Assembly: GCA_963779765.1 (NCBI GenBank)
Contig: CAVZZP010000001.1
Location: 248,001 to 312,000, forward strand
DNA length: 64,000 nt
From: Silicimonas sp963779765
Lineage (GTDB): Bacteria > Pseudomonadota > Alphaproteobacteria > Rhodobacterales > Rhodobacteraceae
Reading direction: 5' to 3'
Part shown: positions 44,815 through 53,991 of the stretch, piece after piece
How the letters are laid out: the number at the start of each line of letters is the position of its first letter
How positions within the stretch are numbered: the first letter of the stretch is position 1
The notes under the pieces: model-generated
Told to the model about the DNA's origin: nothing
Seen by the model: only the letters and a program-made list of their open reading frames with translations
Databases searched by the model: none
Made by a program: the position numbers and the translations under genes

Positions 44815-45712
44815 GCAATGCCCGAGCGACGAAGCTGGCGACCTGTCCGCGGACATCGCGCAGCTTCCGGCGGCTCGAGTCCTTCTCGTCGGCAAGGATG
44901 TTCCACGGCCCTTGCAGCCTCAAAAGCCAGTGGGCGTACTCGGTCAGAAGGTGCTCGCGCTGATCGAGGTCCAGCCGGTCCCCCGCGTCGCCCAGGACGT
45001 CGGCAAGACACGCGAGGTTGTCGGCCAGCATCCTTGATTTCGCATCCGCCGAGCGGCTGACGAGATCCCGGCTCAGTCCTTTCGGGGAGGTGTTCTTGAT
45101 GTAGCGGATCCGCTCCAGCGAAAGGGAGTCGCCGTAGCACAGAAGTTCGAGAGCGAAGAGGGTGTTCGCGAACTGCCCGTCCGAGAGCCTGGTCCGAAGG
45201 CGCGGCATCATCGGCAGCGCTTCTCGACGGATCAGCCCACGCCAGCCAAGCTCTGCAAAATGGGGGCCACGATGGATGAACTCGGACATCCGTTCGAAGG
45301 ACGTGCCGGCAATCGCGTCTGTCTGCGACAATTCTCCGCCGCGTATTCCGCGATGCTCCGTGACGCCATGAACGACGACAGCGCCGGGCGAGCGCTCCAT
45401 GGCTTGAACGGCGCTGGCGAGGAAGTCGGGCGATAGGGCATCGTCGTGCGCGACGACGATGAAATACGGCGTATCCACGGTCGCCAGAAGCGCGTTCACG
45501 TTTCCGACCCAGCCCACGCGCCGCCGGTGCTGAAGGATATCGAGAGCGAAATCGGCCCTGGGCAGGTCCGGCGGCTCGTAGTCGTCCGCGTGATCGTATC
45601 CGACCCGCAGCACGAAGTTCTGAAACCCCTGCGCGACCAGGCTCTCCACCGTTTCCACGATGCGATCCGGACGATAGGCGGGGACAAGGACAGTCACCAG
45701 TGGAGCGGTCAC
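44762..45712 (-). CDS. GT2-like glycosyltransferase
   Basis: 316 aa starting at GTG 45712 (GTGA overlap with the upstream FAD gene). GT-A motifs: TVLVPAYRPDRIVETVESL at the N-terminus and the metal-binding tract VVAHDDALSPDFLASA. It builds or decorates an exopolysaccharide or surface glycan with the adjacent RgpF-type gene. Donor and acceptor unknown. Confidence 0.75.
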   Translation of the reverse strand: MTAPLVTVLVPAYRPDRIVETVESLVAQGFQNFVLRVGYDHADDYEPPDLPRADFALDILQHRRRVGWVGNVNALLATVDTPYFIVVAHDDALSPDFLASAVQAMERSPGAVVVHGVTEHRGIRGGELSQTDAIAGTSFERMSEFIHRGPHFAELGWRGLIRREALPMMPRLRTRLSDGQFANTLFALELLCYGDSLSLERIRYIKNTSPKGLSRDLVSRSADAKSRMLADNLACLADVLGDAGDRLDLDQREHLLTEYAHWLLRLQGPWNILADEKDSSRRKLRDVRGQVASFVARALLSSVSGRVRPTDETPAS

Positions 45713-46914
45713 GCGAAGTCTCCGATTTCGAGATGGGCGAGAGCCAGGCGCGCCGCGCGTTCGGCTAGAAGCGGCGCCGTCGTCAGTTTGCCGGTATCCA
45801 CGCTTACATACCCCGGCGCCAGTTCGGTCGCGAAGGCGCGGCTGCGGTCGTGGAGCGGGCTTTCCCTCACAAGGATGTCGCCATGCCCGCGAGCGACGAC
45901 ATAGCCGCCACGGACCGCCACACGGCCGTCCTCTTCGAGGAGGATGTCGTGCGGAAGCCGAAGTCCCTTCAGCGTGCGAAGCTTCATGGCAGCCTCGTCG
46001 AAGGCCGGAATGTCGGGGGCCGTCCCGTCGTCGGAGCGTGCAATCATGTTGCTTGGATACCAGCTCAGATAGACGTCGCCATTGGCATAGGGCGTGACGT
46101 CGCCATAAGCGCCGAGAATTCTGGTCGACGGCGCGACTCCCGCGAAGGCAGTCTGGCCCGTTGCAAAGACTGCCGCTTTCCACCGGATGGATGTCGGCGC
46201 AGGCGGTACGAGCCCGGCATCGATCGCGCTCCGGCTTTCCCAGAGCGCATTGATAACGCCGGCTGCCTGTACGGACTCGCCCGTTTCGAGAGCCAGGCGC
46301 CACTGCTCCCCCGACTTTTCCACCCGCACCACCCGTCCGGCAACGATCGGAATGGCGCGCGCGCGGACGGCGTCCGCGATCTGGTCCGACAGCACACGAG
46401 CCGAAATCGCCCGCTCCGGCGTGATCCAGGCAGCGGCAATGTTCTGCTGGCCCGTAGCCTGGGCTGCCTCGTCAGGATCGAGCCGCACCATTGTTGCGGC
46501 GTCCGCTCCGCCTCTGATCAATCCCGGCACCCTGCCCGCTGCGGCACGTACCAGCGCATGCACGGCACAACTGCGGGCCCAAAGTACCTCGGGCGAGAAA
46601 AGCGAGTTCCGATCGACGATGTAGGTGATCGGAAGGGTGAATGCCTGCTCTGGAATGGCGGAGCCGGTCACGCGTTCGATGGCCGGCAAGAACGTCGCCG
46701 CACCTGCCAGCATCAGTTCGGCCGTCCGTGTGCTGTCTGTCCCGACGTAGGTGTATCCCAGATGGATCTTGCCTTCGTTCCAACGGCTGGCCCGCTGCAT
46801 GACGTCGCCCGCCGCGTCCACGATGGCGACCTTGACGCCACGGTCGTGCAACATGCAGGCGGCGAGGCTGCCGGTCAGGCCACCACCGGCGACAAGAACC
46901 TGAGCGGTACTCAT
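45709..46914 (-). CDS. FAD-dependent oxidoreductase (DAO-like)
   Basis: 401 aa. N-terminal dinucleotide fold VLVAGGGLTGSLAACMLHDRG and RWNEGKIHLGYTYVG typical of FAD-dependent amino-acid-oxidase-like proteins found in glycan clusters. Start ATG 46914 overlaps the upstream glycosyltransferase by 4 bp. Its role inside a glycosyltransferase operon is not evident; it may modify a sugar nucleotide or a lipid-linked sugar. Confidence 0.78.
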   Translation of the reverse strand: MSTAQVLVAGGGLTGSLAACMLHDRGVKVAIVDAAGDVMQRASRWNEGKIHLGYTYVGTDSTRTAELMLAGAATFLPAIERVTGSAIPEQAFTLPITYIVDRNSLFSPEVLWARSCAVHALVRAAAGRVPGLIRGGADAATMVRLDPDEAAQATGQQNIAAAWITPERAISARVLSDQIADAVRARAIPIVAGRVVRVEKSGEQWRLALETGESVQAAGVINALWESRSAIDAGLVPPAPTSIRWKAAVFATGQTAFAGVAPSTRILGAYGDVTPYANGDVYLSWYPSNMIARSDDGTAPDIPAFDEAAMKLRTLKGLRLPHDILLEEDGRVAVRGGYVVARGHGDILVRESPLHDRSRAFATELAPGYVSVDTGKLTTAPLLAERAARLALAHLEIGDFA

Positions 46915-47777
46915 GCCGTCGCCTCAAACTGCGATCGTGCGGCGGCTTGGATGCGGTTCACCTCGCAGATCTGGCGATCGATCGTACGTCTGCCGACAGG
47001 AGTGAGAGCGCCATTTCCGTCCACACGGTCATGGTAATGCAAGGCTGCGGGCCTGACGGGAAAGACCGGCGGGCGTCGATGCATCGGGAAATTGTGACGC
47101 GCACTCAGCGGGACGACCTCCAGGCCAAGGTCGACGACCGAAAGAAACATGGCAACCTGGTCCACATGCACCGCCCAGCCCTCCAGCAATTCCCTCCGAT
47201 CCAGCAGCCACCGGGCGCGGAACGCCCATCGTTCGGCGAGTTGGCCCGCAACGCCGGAACCGACGATGGTAAGACCGCCGTTGCAGTTGCCCTGGTAGGT
47301 GCGTTGCCAGGGCTTTGCCGCGATCCGGGTTGTCTTCGGCTTGGGCAGGCCGGCCTCACGAAGCACCGCATCGAGGATCCGAAGAGGAGGATTGGAACGG
47401 TCAACCGGCTTGGCCGAGACCGCGTCGGCAGCTTGAGGAAAGCCGAGCGGGTCCTCCAGGAACGCCATGTCGCAATCGGTCACGACCACCGGGCCGGCCG
47501 TGAGCTTCGCCGCATAGGCCAGGGCCTCGATCTTGTTGCAGTGCGGGCTGCGACAGTCGAAGCGGGAGACGATGCCGAGGTCGAGCCCCGCCCTGCGAAA
47601 CGGTATCGACCAGTCCGGCGGCTCGCTCACGCCTGCGAAGACCAACAACAGTCGTTCGACGGGCACCTTGGCCAACTGCGTCAGAGTCAGGAACCACCGT
47701 ACGGTCTGGTCGTGGAAACGCTGATCCGCCTCGGCAACGCAAACGATCCGTCCAGCGGGTGGGTCACCGGGACTCAC
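46911..47777 (-). CDS. Putative GT-A-fold glycosyltransferase
   Basis: 288 aa starting at GTG 47777. A DxD-type tract (VVTDCDMAFLEDP) and a C-terminal HNFPMHRR/LHYHDRV pattern suggest a GT-A enzyme, but I cannot name a family. GTGA overlap with the RgpF gene upstream and ATGA-type overlap downstream place it firmly in the operon. Confidence 0.6.
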   Translation of the reverse strand: MSPGDPPAGRIVCVAEADQRFHDQTVRWFLTLTQLAKVPVERLLLVFAGVSEPPDWSIPFRRAGLDLGIVSRFDCRSPHCNKIEALAYAAKLTAGPVVVTDCDMAFLEDPLGFPQAADAVSAKPVDRSNPPLRILDAVLREAGLPKPKTTRIAAKPWQRTYQGNCNGGLTIVGSGVAGQLAERWAFRARWLLDRRELLEGWAVHVDQVAMFLSVVDLGLEVVPLSARHNFPMHRRPPVFPVRPAALHYHDRVDGNGALTPVGRRTIDRQICEVNRIQAAARSQFEATA

Positions 47778-48898
47778 GCAGGTACTGCCGATGCAAGGTC
47801 AGGCTTGCCTCTGTCGAGCGCGGCGCGCTCCAGGAGTTCACGGGCCATGATAGGGTTCGCATCCGCGAGACGGCCCTGTTCGAGCGCGTCCGCAATCCGC
47901 TGGCGAGCCAGGCGGTAGAGCATGTCGTTGTTCTTCTTGACGAACCCTGCCCGCATCACCTCGAGGCACACAAGCGGAGAAGAGCCGAGAATGTTCTTGG
48001 TTGCCGACACGTCGAGAAGGAGCGCCCGCATCTGCTCGGCGACATCGCCCGTGGCGCAAAGCAAGTCGGCCTTTTTCCGTTCGGATGCCGACGACAGGCA
48101 GACCAGTTCCTGGACAGCCTGTCGCAGTCTCGTGTCCGAAAGGCCTTTTAGCGTTTCCTCGAAGTGTCCGTCTGAAAGAAGGCCGCCACAAGCCAGCCCG
48201 GCGTCCTGAAGCCGCCGGGACAACTCTCGCTCTCCTCGTCTCACCGTCCTGTCCTTGTTCGAGCTCATTTTGTACCCACGCCAGAACTCAAGGAAGACGG
48301 GATGGGCAAGGGCCGGTCGATGGAAAAGCAGGAAGTACGAACCCAGGATCGGATAGGCTCGCGTCGAGCGCCCTGCCGCAAGCAGCCGTTCTCCGAAGAT
48401 TTGTGCTCCGGCGACGTCGAGCGGCAGCTCCTCGATGGATCGGATCGAGACGCCGTCCTGCAGAAATGGAAACCAGACGCTGTCGTTCATCAGCAAAAGC
48501 GCATCGACGTGCGCGATCCGATCCTGGAGCGAAAGAATGACCTCTTGGTAAGCTCCGAAGTCGTAACCGAAATTTGGCCGCTCGATAACGTCCGCCGTCA
48601 CTGTTTGGAGCCGTTTGCGGTCCACGTCGCAAAGAGGCGAATTTGACACCGCAATGACCCCATAGCCAGCGCTTGCGAGACATCGCACGGTCTCGATTGC
48701 ACTCTCCGGGACGCCGCCAGGTTGATAAAGCACGAAGATCGCGACTTTCGAGACGCGGAGCGTTGCGGATCGCTCCGGATCGATCAGCACGGCACTTGAG
48801 CGACGTGCGCGCACAATTGCCTCTAGCGGCGAAGTCAGCACGCCGTGAAGCTGCCGCGCCAGTCGCTGGATTTCTCGCCGTAGCTTCCATCCATGCAT
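47774..48898 (-). CDS. Rhamnan synthesis F (RgpF)-family protein
   Basis: 374 aa from ATG 48898; GTG 48952 would add 18 residues of poor composition. The diagnostic tract is ERPNFGYDFGAYQEVI followed by DALLLMNDSVWFP. RgpF-type enzymes extend rhamnose-rich or related polysaccharides. First gene of the minus-strand operon RgpF-GT-FAD-GT2. Confidence 0.78.
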   Translation of the reverse strand: MHGWKLRREIQRLARQLHGVLTSPLEAIVRARRSSAVLIDPERSATLRVSKVAIFVLYQPGGVPESAIETVRCLASAGYGVIAVSNSPLCDVDRKRLQTVTADVIERPNFGYDFGAYQEVILSLQDRIAHVDALLLMNDSVWFPFLQDGVSIRSIEELPLDVAGAQIFGERLLAAGRSTRAYPILGSYFLLFHRPALAHPVFLEFWRGYKMSSNKDRTVRRGERELSRRLQDAGLACGGLLSDGHFEETLKGLSDTRLRQAVQELVCLSSASERKKADLLCATGDVAEQMRALLLDVSATKNILGSSPLVCLEVMRAGFVKKNNDMLYRLARQRIADALEQGRLADANPIMARELLERAALDRGKPDLASAVPA

Positions 48899-48952
48899 CG
48901 TCTCGCATCGCTCCGCGCGTCGGACAACAAGTCGGCCTGTGACATGAGCCAC

Positions 48953-49193
48953 GGCGTCGGCGGGCTCTGGATAGTGTCAGGCAAAGTTTTGAAGTGATGC
49001 GTTGCGATTTGCCAGTCTTTTCCTCGCAATGTCTTCGGACGGCGAGATGTCCAGACTGATCCTGGCGACAAGAATAGGTGTCGGCGGTGCCTCACGTGTT
49101 GAAGCTCCGCCGTAGAGGTCTCTGAACTTCGGTCAGTTTACCGCAAAAAGGCGGCGCCAGCGTTTATCCGACGATACCGCTGGCAGGCCCGGT
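48953..49193. other. Gap with nothing recognised
   Basis: 241 bp upstream of the RgpF gene and downstream of the small exported protein. It must contain the RgpF operon promoter. I see no strong promoter, hairpin or small gene with a ribosome binding site. Confidence 0.4.
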
Positions 49194-49667
49194 TCAAAGG
49201 CTCCTGGCTTCCTCGACCGCTTCCATGCAGCCGGCCTCGTCACCAGCCTGGAGAGCGGCCGTCGCGCGCTCGAGAGCCGCTTCAGCCTCGGGAGACATGG
49301 GCGTCGAACTGTCGCCCGTCTGACCGGCTGCTGCCTCATCCTGCTGGGCTGCTGCCTCTTGTCCGGAGGTCGCAATGCCGGACAAATCCGTCTCGAGCGG
49401 CGTTTCGCTGCCGTCCTTTACGACGGTCCCATCCGCATTTGCAGGGTCTGCCTCACCTGCCCCGTCCGTGGGCGTCGCAGGTGCCTCGGCAGCAGTGCTG
49501 CCTTCTTCGAGGGGGGCCAGGCTTCCGTCCTTTGAAATCCCGCCTCCCTCAGGCTGAACGTCGACCTGAAGCTGCGCCAGTTCTTCCTGACAGTCGGCCC
49601 AAGCAGGTGCCGTCGCTGCACCGATGGTGCAGGCGGCGATCAAACAACTCATGGCTCCGATTTTCAT
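49194..49667 (-). CDS. Small exported protein with two KDGS-x2-PLE repeats
   Basis: 157 aa with signal peptide (cleavage after Ala-Trp-Ala near residue 24) and an invariant Cys 26. The mature part is acidic and Ala/Gly/Pro/Thr-rich. Two imperfect repeats, ISKDGSLAPLEEGS and VVKDGSETPLETDLS, are separated by about 33 residues. The C-terminal helix (SPEAEAALERATAALQAGDEAGCMEAVEEARSL, read as a TPR-like hairpin) closes the protein. Function unknown. GAGAAAT at the start and an EcfG-type promoter candidate upstream support a real gene. Confidence 0.72.
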   Translation of the reverse strand: MKIGAMSCLIAACTIGAATAPAWADCQEELAQLQVDVQPEGGGISKDGSLAPLEEGSTAAEAPATPTDGAGEADPANADGTVVKDGSETPLETDLSGIATSGQEAAAQQDEAAAGQTGDSSTPMSPEAEAALERATAALQAGDEAGCMEAVEEARSL

Positions 49668-49708
49668 GGCATTTCTCCTCTATCGCGGCTCTACCTCGCC
49701 AAGGAAGA

Positions 49709-49733
49709 AACCGATCGAGGATGCGAGTGTTCC
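49709..49733 (-). promoter_or_regulatory. EcfG-type promoter candidate of the small exported protein
   Basis: Minus strand GGAAC (49733-49729), 16 bases, GGTT (49712-49709), 42 bp before the ATG at 49667. One mismatch in the -10 (GGTT for CGTT). Confidence 0.5.
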
Positions 49734-49870
49734 GGGGCAGAGCGCGAGACCAAAGTCGGTACGGCGGTCGCCCGCCACCAGAACGCGACGTCTTCTCGCG
49801 ACGCGCGAGCAAGTCGCGGAGCGTCACGATCCGCGGCTCACATTGCCGGGGGTTGGCGCCGACCCGTGGA

Positions 49871-52177
49871 TCAGTCCAGGGTGATACACACGTACTTGCA
49901 GTCCGGCCCGTCCTGTCGGGGCCACAGCGGTGTGCCTGTCAGAACATCGTCCAGCTTCGTGCCGCGCAGGCTTGCGGCGACGCGAACGGTACTTCCGCCG
50001 TGCCTTCGCTCGAATCCGAAGACACCCTCCGGTGTCTCGATCCGGCTGTACGAGCCGTCAAGAAACAGTTCGGGGTTCGCGCGCCGTGCCTGAAGCAGAG
50101 CCCGGGTGAGGTCCAGCTTCACCGCGTCCAGCGGTCGGGAGAGCAACGACAAATTTTCCAGCGCGCGTGACCGCAGTTCGAAGTCGACATGGCGGCGATT
50201 GTCGGGATCTGTCAGGGCGTAGGACGCAAGTTCGCACCCCTGATAGATGTCCGGGATGCCCGGGATGGTCAGCTTCAGCGCAGTCTGAACCACCGACATG
50301 CGGTCGGCTTCGGAAAGGATTGAATCCACCTCCCGAGCATGGTGAGGGAAGTGTGCCGCGAGACGGCGCAGGTATGTCTGTGCTGCCTCCTCGAGTTCCA
50401 GATCAGGCGCAGTCCAGAAGCTTTCCGTTTTGGCCTCGCGCAGCGCCTTCACGATGTGATCGGCGAGACGGTCAGCGAAGTCGCCGTCCGCCTGGTCGAT
50501 GGCGATGAAGGTCTGCGCCACGTACCAGACGAGGTTGTCGTTGATCCGCTCGGGCGCGAAGCCCCGGCAAATCCGGTGCCACGCCTCGAAGGCCGCGGGC
50601 TCTCGCGTGATGGCGGCGATCCGCATCCGCGCGTCCTCGCTGCGCTTGGTATCGTGGGACGAGGTGAGCGACAGTCCGTGCGGCATGACCTGCGCCCGAC
50701 GCTCCATCGCCCGGTGGAAGCCTTCGAAGCCAAGCGGATCGTCGTCCGGCTCGCCGCCGACCTCGTTGGCAGAAAGGAGCTTCACTTCACGGTAGAAGGC
50801 CGTGTCCTCCTGGCTCTTGGCCACAGCGGCGCCCGTCACCTGCTGCATTCGCAGCCGGAACCGAGCGGTCGCCGCACCGGGGCGGGTCAGCACGTCCACG
50901 AGGAACGGCAGCGCACCCGGATCCTGCAGGCGCTCGGCGGCGCGATGACCGGTGCGCTGAACGAGCCTGACATCGTCGTCCGTGATCGCGTCGGCGGTCA
51001 TATAGGTGCGGTAGCGCGGGAAGGCGCCGATGAACGCAAGAAGCGCCTCGCGCAGGCTTTCCGGACCGAACTCGACGCCTACAGGGTCGCCTGCCGCAAT
51101 CTCGTGAAACTCGCGGTAGAGCTGCCACAACTCGGCGGCAAGATCGTGTGTCATGATCTGGCGGCGCGCGGTCCAGAGGGCGTCCTCGACGGACTCGGTG
51201 CGTCCCGTCGCGTCGAGGTACGCCGCCTCGATCCGCTCGAGGCCTTCGGCGTCCGTCAGCAGACGGTTAAGCGCCCTGGCGACGACATAGCCCGTCGTTC
51301 CTTCGATCGGCCATTCGCGCGGCGGCATCTCGGTCCCGGAGAGGATCTTCTCCACCCAGATCGGCGTTTCGCCGACGCGTTCTCTCAGTTGCCTGAGGTA
51401 GCCTGTGGGGTCAGCCAAGCCGTCTATGTGATCGATGCGAATTCCATCGACGATCCCGTCGTCGACGAGTTCGAACAACAGCCGATGGGCATCTTCGAAC
51501 ACCTCGGCATCCTCGACGCGCACGCCGATCAGACCCGTGACGTTGAAGAATTTGCGGTGGCTGAGGGCATCGCTTTCGGTACGCCAGTGAACAAGCCGCC
51601 ACGGCTGCTCGGAGTGAAGGGCACGTAGGGCCTCACGGGCACCTCCTCTCGCCTCCTCCAAAGAGGCCGTCTCCGCCAGCGGCACTCGCAGCCCGCCAGT
51701 TACCAGGACGGGTCCGTCGGGATCGCTGTCGATTGAAAACCCGTCGCCCTCGCCTGCGAGGATGCTCTCGAAGGTCGCAGTCAGCCAGGGCAGCCGGATG
51801 CGCTCCGCCGTCGGATCGAGGTCGAAGTGGCCAGCATACCGGCTTTCGGCGCCGTGGCGCAGCACGTCGCGCAGCCAGGGGGTGGCGACGGAAAAGGCCA
51901 TGTGGTTGGGAACGATATCGAGGACCAGGCCGAGGCCGTTCTCTTTCAACGCCGCCGAAAGCCGTCTCAGCCCGTCCAGCCCACCGAGTTCGGGGTCGAT
52001 CTCGTTGGGATCGGTGATGTCGTAGCCGTGTGTGGATCCCGGCTGCGCGGTAAACAAGGGCGAAGCGTAGAGGTGGCTGACACCGAGCCGCGCGAAATAG
52101 GGGACGAGGCCGGCGGCACGGTCGAAATCCATCCCGTTGCGGAATTGCAGGCGATAGCAGGCGGTGGGGAGAGTCAT
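49871..52177 (-). CDS. treY: Malto-oligosyltrehalose synthase
   Basis: 768 aa GH13 enzyme that turns the reducing end of a malto-oligosaccharide into a trehalosyl unit. I start at ATG 52177 (MTLPTACYRLQFRNG), which overlaps malQ by ATGA; the frame is open further upstream only as a shadow. GH13 motifs: DIVPNHMA, GIRIDHIDGL and HDTKRSEDARMR. Acts with TreZ to release trehalose, an osmoprotectant. Confidence 0.92.
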   Translation of the reverse strand: MTLPTACYRLQFRNGMDFDRAAGLVPYFARLGVSHLYASPLFTAQPGSTHGYDITDPNEIDPELGGLDGLRRLSAALKENGLGLVLDIVPNHMAFSVATPWLRDVLRHGAESRYAGHFDLDPTAERIRLPWLTATFESILAGEGDGFSIDSDPDGPVLVTGGLRVPLAETASLEEARGGAREALRALHSEQPWRLVHWRTESDALSHRKFFNVTGLIGVRVEDAEVFEDAHRLLFELVDDGIVDGIRIDHIDGLADPTGYLRQLRERVGETPIWVEKILSGTEMPPREWPIEGTTGYVVARALNRLLTDAEGLERIEAAYLDATGRTESVEDALWTARRQIMTHDLAAELWQLYREFHEIAAGDPVGVEFGPESLREALLAFIGAFPRYRTYMTADAITDDDVRLVQRTGHRAAERLQDPGALPFLVDVLTRPGAATARFRLRMQQVTGAAVAKSQEDTAFYREVKLLSANEVGGEPDDDPLGFEGFHRAMERRAQVMPHGLSLTSSHDTKRSEDARMRIAAITREPAAFEAWHRICRGFAPERINDNLVWYVAQTFIAIDQADGDFADRLADHIVKALREAKTESFWTAPDLELEEAAQTYLRRLAAHFPHHAREVDSILSEADRMSVVQTALKLTIPGIPDIYQGCELASYALTDPDNRRHVDFELRSRALENLSLLSRPLDAVKLDLTRALLQARRANPELFLDGSYSRIETPEGVFGFERRHGGSTVRVAASLRGTKLDDVLTGTPLWPRQDGPDCKYVCITLD

Positions 52178-53991
52178 TCTGTCGCGTCCTCTGGGCGCGG
52201 ACGTTCTTGCCGCATCAATGCGGCTGTGGCGGCGAACACGGGATGGGTCTCGAGATCGCTCAGATCGGTGGGGCTTCGTGGCTTCCAGTTCGGATACTCG
52301 TCCAGCGTGCCGGGCAGGTTGGTCGGCACGGCGGGTCCGACAAGATCGGCCAGCCGTACGCCGACGAGGCGGCTCTTCGTACGCGCGAGGAAACGATGAC
52401 AGGCGTCCAGCACTTCGGGCGGCATCTCTGCGGCCTCGGCATCGAGCCGCCCGCGCAGGACGCCGGCCCGGCGCAGGGCGCGCACGAGGTCCTGGCGCTC
52501 CGTCACGCGATGACGCGCGTCCATGTCGGAACGATCCTCGTCGACAAGCCCGTGTTCGCGCCGTCGTTCCACGTCTTCCCCGCGCCACCAGGCTTCCAGG
52601 ACGGGCAGGTCGTGGGTCGAGATGCAGGCGAGCGAGGCTTCGGGATAGCGGGCCAGGCCCTTGAAGCCTTTCTCCGTCTGCTCGAAGACGAGGATCCGGT
52701 AGGAAAGGATATTCGCCCGCGCCATCGCGCTGCGAAAGCCTTTGGGCACGAAGCCCAGGTCTTCGCCGATCACGACCGCCTCGTGCCGCTGGCTCAAATC
52801 GGCAAGGGCACGCACCATGTCCTCAAACGGGAAGCGCAGGTGCGTACCCTCGGCGGGGCTGGCACCTTCGGGAACGAGGAAAAGCTGCCAGAGCGCCATC
52901 GCATGGTCGATCCTCAGCGCACCGGCGCTGCGAAGCTGAGCCTCGATCATGTCGCGGAACGGAGCGAAATCGGCCGCGCGCAATGCTGTGGGAGATGGTG
53001 CGGCGAGACCCCAGTTCTGTCCCTCGGTGGCGAACATGTCGGGAGGCGCGCCGACCGAAAGTCCCGGCAGCGCCGCCGCCGCGCCCGACCAGGTGGCCGA
53101 ACCGTCGGGCGCCTCGCCGACGGCGAGATCGAGGTAGAGGCCGATCCGCATTCCTGCCGCGCGAGCTACGTCGGCCGCGGCTTCTATCTGTTCGCGCGCA
53201 ATCATCTGAAGCCAGGTATGGAAGCGGACCTCATCGGCAAGCTCGGCTTTCAACGCGGCCACGGCATCACTTTCGGGAAACTGAAGCGCCTCAGGCCAGC
53301 TGCGCCACCCCGCACCCTTGCCTTCGGCCACCATGTGCGCCGAGATCGCCTCGAACAACGCATGCCTCGCGAGCGCCTCACCCTCTGCGGCGGCGAATGC
53401 TTCGAGCCTTTCGGTGCGGACACCCCTGTGAAACGCGTCGCGCAACGCAGCCAGTTTGACCGCTACGAGGGCCGGATAATCCAGGAGATCCGCCTCGCGC
53501 AGAGCCGCGACGTCGTCGGGCGCCTTCAGGCCCAGGCGGTCGGGCGCGATGTAGAGCGGATTCAGAAACCGCCGGTTCGACGGGAAGAAAGGGCTGCGGC
53601 GGTCCGGGTCGGCAAGGAACAGGGCGTGGACCGGATTGATGCCCAGGAAATCGGCCCCGGCCCGACCCGCAAGCCCTGCAAGCACCTCGAGGTCTGAGAA
53701 GTCGCCGATCCCCCAATTACGCGCCGACCGGAGTTCGTAAAGCTGGCAGAAAATTCCCCAGCCGGGAGACGAAGCAAGCGAGGGCGGCGAAAAGCAGCGA
53801 GCTCCCTCCGGCACGGCCATGCGTCGCGGCGCGCTCGGTCCGTGCGGCGGACCATTTTCGTCCTGCCCGAGACCTTCGAGGATCAGCCGCTTGGTCGCAT
53901 CCGGCACAGGTCGCTTGCCGTCGTTGAAGGGATCGTCGTAGGCGAGCGTGATGCCATGATGGCGCGCGAGCCGGTCGAGCTTGGCGCTCAT
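52174..53991 (-). CDS. malQ: 4-alpha-glucanotransferase
   Basis: 605 aa GH77 enzyme that shuffles maltodextrins. Landmarks GIFCQLYELRSARNWGIGDF, RIDHAMAL and VVIGEDLGFVP. Placed between treZ and treY with 4-bp overlaps on both sides, so it probably recycles short glucans from trehalose synthesis back into substrate-sized chains. Confidence 0.92.
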   Translation of the reverse strand: MSAKLDRLARHHGITLAYDDPFNDGKRPVPDATKRLILEGLGQDENGPPHGPSAPRRMAVPEGARCFSPPSLASSPGWGIFCQLYELRSARNWGIGDFSDLEVLAGLAGRAGADFLGINPVHALFLADPDRRSPFFPSNRRFLNPLYIAPDRLGLKAPDDVAALREADLLDYPALVAVKLAALRDAFHRGVRTERLEAFAAAEGEALARHALFEAISAHMVAEGKGAGWRSWPEALQFPESDAVAALKAELADEVRFHTWLQMIAREQIEAAADVARAAGMRIGLYLDLAVGEAPDGSATWSGAAAALPGLSVGAPPDMFATEGQNWGLAAPSPTALRAADFAPFRDMIEAQLRSAGALRIDHAMALWQLFLVPEGASPAEGTHLRFPFEDMVRALADLSQRHEAVVIGEDLGFVPKGFRSAMARANILSYRILVFEQTEKGFKGLARYPEASLACISTHDLPVLEAWWRGEDVERRREHGLVDEDRSDMDARHRVTERQDLVRALRRAGVLRGRLDAEAAEMPPEVLDACHRFLARTKSRLVGVRLADLVGPAVPTNLPGTLDEYPNWKPRSPTDLSDLETHPVFAATAALMRQERPRPEDATE

